A stretch of DNA of 6,722 bases. Source: Cellvibrionales bacterium. Its GTDB lineage: Bacteria > Pseudomonadota > Gammaproteobacteria > Pseudomonadales > UBA7434. The position numbers were made by a program, and so were the translations under genes. Below, one piece after another: positions 6,698 through 6,722 of the stretch (positions within the stretch are counted from its first letter, which is position 1; the number at the start of each line of letters is the position of its first letter). The notes beneath the pieces are model-generated. The model did no database searches and was not told the origin of the DNA. It saw only the letters and a program-made list of their open reading frames with translations. The stretch lies in contig JABIQF010000106.1 of the NCBI GenBank assembly GCA_018668095.1, positions 1-6,722 of the forward strand, in the 5' to 3' direction.

Positions 6698-6722
6698 ATG
6701 TTTTCTCTATTCAAATCTGACC
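6698..6722 (+). CDS. Start of a further gene, cut by window end; possibly a small DUF6435-type protein
   Basis: An ATG at 6698, 7 bases after a weak GAG (6688-6690), opens the frame MFSLFKSD, which runs off the window. This N-terminus resembles the small DUF6435 proteins of gammaproteobacteria as remembered, but eight residues cannot prove that. The 70-base AT-rich spacer before it (6628-6697) holds no clear hairpin; TATAAC at 6659-6664 might be a -10 box, without a good -35. The gene may be independent of the operon or a read-through partner. Confidence 0.45.

Overview
The window comes from a moderately AT-rich (by eye about 40% GC) Gram-negative chromosome. The outer-membrane TolC-type protein, the periplasmic adaptor and the style of the flanking genes suggest a gammaproteobacterium, perhaps marine. 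The genus cannot be read from the sequence. All genes are on the + strand, and base and codon use look even throughout, with no transposase, tRNA, CRISPR array or prophage gene.

Layout: (1) positions 2-514 hold the C-terminal end of an SLC13-type permease, closed by a hairpin at 574-600 that looks like a Rho-independent terminator. (2) Positions 515-1014 are a 500-base gene-free region with imperfect direct repeats, a sigma70-like promoter and a TGATCA dyad inside the promoter spacer. (3) Positions 1015-6627 hold four tightly packed genes that look like one operon: a TolC-family outer-membrane channel, a large HlyD/membrane-fusion-type adaptor with three predicted membrane helices, a processive family 2 glycosyltransferase of the PgaC/HasA/NodC type, and a secreted GH18 (chitinase-like) hydrolase. 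Gaps are 46 bases, a 4-base ATGA overlap and 9 bases. (4) Positions 6628-6722 hold a short spacer and the first eight codons of another gene.

Taken together, the four genes look like a synthase-dependent exopolysaccharide system. The inner-membrane glycosyltransferase would polymerise a sugar nucleotide and push the chain across the inner membrane. The adaptor, translationally coupled to it, would bridge the periplasm to the TolC-like channel. The GH18 enzyme would trim or clear polymer in the periplasm or outside the cell. Unlike Pga, Bcs or Alg systems, there is no TPR/beta-barrel porin, no PilZ domain and no deacetylase in the window. Pairing a processive synthase with a type-I-secretion/efflux-like TolC plus adaptor is the most interesting feature. 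A similar HlyD/TolC arrangement has been proposed for cellulose export in a thermophilic cyanobacterium (recalled from the literature, not checked here). The GH18 partner suggests that the polymer contains N-acetylglucosamine (chitin-like or PNAG-like), but this is inference.
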